This document shows, in pieces, positions 5,382-5,933 of a stretch of DNA of 5,933 nt (position 1 is the first letter of the stretch; the number at the start of each line of letters is the position of its first letter). The stretch is from an uncultured Clostridia bacterium (GTDB lineage Bacteria > Bacillota > Clostridia > Oscillospirales > CAG-272): NCBI GenBank assembly GCA_945949385.1, contig CAMFEL010000120.1, forward strand, positions 1-5,933. The letters run 5' to 3'. The translations under genes were made by a program, and so were the position numbers. Under the pieces are notes generated by a model. That model was not told the origin of the DNA, made no database searches, and saw only the letters and a list, made by a program, of their open reading frames with translations.

Positions 5382-5731
5382 TATGCTTTCACCGGGCTTT
5401 CGCACCTGTGCAAAAAAAGTTCACCGCTATGCTGCGTTATGTATCCCCGGTGCTTTTTCGGGCATATAATATATAGGCGGGAAGTATTATCCCACCGTGA
5501 ACGGGCGGCGCGCTGACCACGCCGGGGCACGCCGCTCTTCAGCAGATCGCAGTAGAAACCGTATGGGCGAGAGGGCGAAAACACGCTCCCGAAACAGGAA
5601 AAAATCGAAATAGATCGGGAAATATATTTGTCAAGTGTTTCTTGCGTTTTTTTTGATTTTCTACATATTACACATGGAAAATGTGAAAGGCTTGGCTCCT
5701 GCACAAAGTTTTCCAAAACCGGAAAAATCAA

Positions 5732-5797
5732 AAATGCCGATTAAACAGGAGATTTCCAATAAGTTTTCAACAGGCATTTGAAAACTTTTCGGCATTT
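5732..5797 (-). other. Nested stem-loop, possibly a minus-strand terminator or switch
   Basis: AAATGCCGA (5732-5740) pairs with TCGGCATTT (5789-5797), and inside it AAGTTTTC (5761-5768) pairs with GAAAACTT (5780-5787), leaving a 20-base bulge on one side. On the minus strand the outer stem runs into TTTTTGATTTTT, as in an intrinsic terminator for a gene beyond the right edge. The inner loop also contains GGCATTT (5773-5779), which can pair with 5732-5738 instead, giving an alternative fold. Confidence 0.4.
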
Positions 5798-5885
5798 GCG
5801 GAATACGCTGAATTGTTACGAATTTGTGAAAATTCAACAAATCGTCAATAAAACGTGCCCCGCACCCCGAGCCCAGCAGATATAT

Positions 5886-5902
5886 GCGAGGCTCTGCCTC
5901 GC
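5886..5902. repeat. Perfect 7-bp GC-rich hairpin
   Basis: GCGAGGC (5886-5892) pairs with GCCTCGC (5896-5902) around TCT. No T-tract follows directly on either strand. It resembles a short dispersed palindrome or part of a larger structure that continues past the window. Confidence 0.6.
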
Positions 5903-5915
5903 GCTCCGCTTAGAA

Positions 5916-5933
5916 CCTTTTTTGAGAAAAAGG
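5916..5933. terminator. AT-rich inverted repeat cut by the window end
   Basis: CCTTTTT (5916-5922) pairs with AAAAAGG (5927-5933) around TGAG. The arms are U/A-rich, as at the base of an intrinsic terminator, but the window ends inside the repeat, so its full extent and orientation cannot be judged. Confidence 0.3.

Larger units (their letters stand above)
5382..5933. other. Intergenic region at the right edge, no convincing gene
   Basis: About 550 bp with no supported gene. The frame at 5731-5378 (minus) starts with TTG, has no ribosome binding site and a Cys-rich translation unlike any family I know. Visible structure: a hairpin GCGGCG/CGCCGC at 5505-5535; an 8-base T-run at 5647-5654; CACAT/ATGTG at 5671-5685; TTTTCC/GGAAAA at 5709-5726; and the separately listed hairpins at 5732-5797, 5886-5902 and 5916-5933. 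TATAAT at 5465-5470 (plus) has no fitting -35. Confidence 0.5.

Noticed and set aside
5465..5470. Plus-strand promoter with TATAAT
   Set aside because: No acceptable -35 element lies 16-18 bp upstream and no gene follows on that strand.
5400..5700. RNase P RNA, 6S RNA, tmRNA or SRP RNA gene
   Set aside because: None of the conserved sequence blocks of these RNAs could be found by eye, and no long closing stem spans the region.
5378..5731. 117-codon open frame on the minus strand
   Set aside because: It begins with TTG with no Shine-Dalgarno, has a Cys-rich and Ser-rich translation without family features, and runs across hairpins and the dGTPase promoter.

Overview
The window looks like chromosomal DNA from a Gram-positive Firmicute of class Clostridia, most likely a gut or rumen Oscillospiraceae/Ruminococcus-like bacterium. 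The evidence is a MazF/NdoA protein very close to the Bacillus/Clostridium type, strong GGAGG ribosome binding sites, mixed base composition with AT-rich intergenic DNA, and an HtrA protease with the long Pro/Gln-rich cytoplasmic N-terminus seen in Gram-positive bacteria. The genus is inference only.

Layout. Positions 1-1034 hold no convincing protein gene. The first 530 bases are dense in secondary structure: a 77-bp hairpin-bearing element occurs twice (13-89 and 356-431), the DNA between the copies can fold into a nested stem (213-288) and a perfect 16-bp hairpin (294-335), and a terminator-like hairpin follows at 484-530. A solitary mazF/ndoA toxin-type endoribonuclease gene lies at 1035-1406 (+) with no recognisable antitoxin gene in the kilobase upstream. 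A perfect 19-bp bidirectional terminator (1410-1451) separates it from three genes on the minus strand.

The minus-strand genes, in order of transcription, are: an HD-domain dGTP triphosphohydrolase (5163 to 3967), a small polytopic membrane protein of unknown function (3913 to 3434), and, after an intrinsic terminator that overlaps the membrane gene's stop codon, a membrane-anchored HtrA/DegP-like serine protease with one PDZ domain (3312 to 1459). The first two probably form an operon from a good sigma-A-type promoter at 5353-5381; the protease has its own -10 box and ribosome binding site.

Positions 5164-5933 hold no convincing gene but contain the long dGTPase leader with two mutually exclusive stems, three copies of the 12-bp palindrome GTTTTGCAAAAC or close variants, a nested stem-loop with a possible alternative pairing (5732-5797), and two further hairpins at the right edge.

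Nothing ties the four genes into one pathway: nucleotide-pool control, envelope protein quality control and mRNA cleavage are each general housekeeping or stress functions. I see no clear new multi-gene system. The least explained material is the structured non-coding DNA at both ends.
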